The notes below the pieces were generated by a model that saw only the letters and a program-made list of their open reading frames with translations, was not told where the DNA came from and made no database searches. A program made the position numbers and the translations under genes. Shown piece by piece: positions 62,855 through 64,000 of a DNA stretch of 64,000 nt. The number at the start of each line of letters is the position of its first letter. Position 1 is the stretch's first letter. The stretch covers positions 530,706 to 594,705 of the forward strand of contig JBBFKY010000001.1 of assembly GCA_037481875.1 (NCBI GenBank). Reading direction: 5' to 3'. Source of the stretch: Desulfosoma sp. (GTDB taxonomy: Bacteria; Desulfobacterota; Syntrophobacteria; Syntrophobacterales; DSM-9756).

Positions 62855-62883
62855 ACTTTCTCCACCGATGCCGTTCTGTTATG

Positions 62884-62930
62884 TTAAAGTATTTTTATGT
62901 TCTAATACTCTAATTATTGAGCTCCGTCAA
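62884..62930 (-). promoter_or_regulatory. Promoter and probable ArsR-family operator
   Basis: Minus strand TTGACG (62930-62925), 17 bp, TATTAG (62907-62902). An inverted repeat TTAGAGTATT-N10-AATACTTTAA (62913-62884), 9 of 10 positions symmetric, overlaps the -10 box and transcription start. This is the normal place for an ArsR-type repressor to bind. It lies 30 bp upstream of the regulator's start codon. Confidence 0.7.
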
Positions 62931-63323
62931 GAATTTTTTGATGTTTTAAAGATTGGGAACGACCAGGATCTGTGCGGATCACCGCAACATCGAGTTCATC
63001 AGGCCATCCCGATGTTCACCGTCCGTGAAAAGTCATCCGCGCAAGAAATTCAGACCAAGAGGAAGAGTTCCGATAGCTTTCGATCAAGACTTCCAAGGCA
63101 AAGGAGCGTTGAGGACCAGTTGAAGAACCAAGCGGGCAAGGATTCGGCCCCACGAACCCAAAGAGGCCGCGGTCGTTTTTCGAGGAGAAACGATGCAGGG
63201 ACAATCCAGGAACTGGTCTGGCAACAGAGACGGGCGATCGTTTTTAGGGGGCGAGGAAAGCGTCAAGGATGGCGCCAAAAGAAGAGAATCAAAAGGGCGC
63301 TCACCCTTTCCGCAAAGCGCCTT
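62931..63323. other. 393-bp gap, no gene seen
   Basis: Lies between the ArsR promoter and the stop of the coiled-coil gene. A longer plus-strand frame crosses it but runs antisense through arsR and has no start signal. No repeats or terminator were recognised. Confidence 0.4.
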
Positions 63324-64000
63324 CTAAGCTACGAGGCGTTTGAGTTCAGCCACGTCTTCTTCCAGTTTTATCACTCGGTGTTCTAAGCTGGCATATTCTT
63401 CCCGCCGCACGATCACCTCATAAAGTCTGCCTATGTATCTATTGGTTTCATCGATCCGATCGTTGCTTCGATCGATTCGTTCAGTGTTTTTATCGATTCG
63501 CCCGCCAAGATCCCTTCGAAGCTCATCCATCCGTTGCGAGAGCTCTTCACGGACGCCATCGATGCGTTGGGTCAGTTCCTCACGCACGCTTTCTATGCGC
63601 TGGGTCAGCTCCTCGCGGACGCTTTCTATGTGCTGGGTCAGTTCGCCTCGGACGCCATCGATACGGTCGGTGAGTTCCTCACGCACGCTTTCTATGCGCT
63701 GGGTCAGCTCCTCGCGGACGCTTTCTATGTGCTGGGTCAGTTCGCCTCGGACGCCATCGATACGGTCGGTGAGTTCCTCACGGACGCTTTCTATGCGCTG
63801 GACAAGCTCCTTACGGAATCCATTCAACTCCTCACGAACGCCATGAATGGACCGTGTCAGTTCTTCTCGAGTGCCTTGAATGGATTGGGTCAATTCCTCA
63901 CGAACACCGTGAATGGACTGGGTCAACTCCTCACGAACGCCATGGATGGACCGTGTCAGTTCTTCTCGAGTGCCTTGAATGGATTGGGTCAATTCCTCAC
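63324..64000 (-). CDS. Hendecad-repeat coiled-coil protein (5' end beyond window)
   Basis: At least 225 codons; the frame is open at the window edge, so the true start lies outside. The visible part is built from about 13 copies of an 11-residue unit of the form TQRIESVREEL, alternating with TDRIDGVRGEL, then a less regular helix ending LEHRVIKLEEDVAELKRLVA. Eleven-residue periodicity predicts a long right-handed or straight coiled coil rather than a heptad coil. DNA copies with an exact 99-bp period (three units) at about 63588-63785 show recent expansion. No membrane segment is seen. Function unknown. Confidence 0.8.
   Translation of the reverse strand, partial: EELTQSIQGTREELTRSIHGVREELTQSIHGVREELTQSIQGTREELTRSIHGVREELNGFRKELVQRIESVREELTDRIDGVRGELTQHIESVREELTQRIESVREELTDRIDGVRGELTQHIESVREELTQRIESVREELTQRIDGVREELSQRMDELRRDLGGRIDKNTERIDRSNDRIDETNRYIGRLYEVIVRREEYASLEHRVIKLEEDVAELKRLVA

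Noticed and set aside
63500-63990. CRISPR-like array
   Set aside because: The repeats have no unique spacers and encode regular hendecads in one open frame.

Overview
This 64 kb window most likely comes from the chromosome of an anaerobic, probably sulfate-reducing or syntrophic bacterium of the Desulfobacterota, near the Syntrophobacterales. A thermophile in the style of Desulfosoma or Desulfacinum would fit. This is inferred from gene content: an HdrABC-MvhD electron-bifurcation module, DsrE-type sulfur proteins, a periplasmic cobaltochelatase CbiK, fructose-1,6-bisphosphate aldolase/phosphatase, many ferredoxin-like proteins, LpxC (hence a Gram-negative envelope) and a tRNA-Sec gene. No rRNA, CRISPR array, prophage or intact insertion sequence was seen.

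Layout. 1-5.2 kb: minus-strand operon GAF sensor - hdrC - hdrB - hdrA - mvhD (mvhD runs off the window), preceded by the remains of a NifA-type sigma-54 activator. 5.9-8.3 kb: Rpn/PD-(D/E)XK protein, a DsrE-like gene interrupted in frame by UGA, tRNA-Pro(TGG). 8.4-13.9 kb: PaaI thioesterase, tandem (eukaryote-like) phosphofructokinase, Slp lipoprotein, molybdopterin oxidoreductase. 13.9-18.3 kb: metal/corrinoid block with a His-rich protein, a DUF4198 protein, a TusA-like gene interrupted in frame by UGA, a cobalamin riboswitch, an unknown 82-aa protein, CbiK and a QueG-like protein. 18.4-25 kb: TPR proteins, a flippase-like membrane protein, HDOD protein, tRNA-Gly, threonine dehydratase, pyrR with an attenuator. 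25.4-33.4 kb: paaK - ACT - livJHMGF - degenerate paaK. 33.5-38.7 kb: PanE-like reductase, selC, then the minus-strand genes gmhB-like, pckA, DUF1614 and DUF362. 38.8-50 kb: rnc, a large PAS hybrid kinase, DUF6125, lpxC, DUF4390, an NtrY/NtrX-like pair, tRNA-Pro(GGG). 50.5-61.3 kb: FBP aldolase/phosphatase and the recC-recB-recD operon. 62-64 kb: ArsR-DsrE operon and the start of a hendecad coiled-coil gene.

The most interesting signal is selenium. The window carries selC and two separate short sulfur-carrier-type genes, DsrE-like and TusA-like. In each, a single in-frame UGA falls at or beside the expected redox cysteine. Each UGA is followed at the usual bacterial distance by a hairpin whose apical loop contains GU, and the family-like sequence continues in frame to a normal stop. 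Automated annotation would truncate both genes. Both are best read as selenoproteins.

Other points of note: a bacterial tandem PFK with eukaryote-like signatures, a pseudo-ligase paralogue of PaaK at the end of the liv operon, a Mo enzyme with Asp at a probable Fe-S ligand position, and a family of intergenic palindromes with fixed geometry (GCGGAC-N6-GTCCGC).
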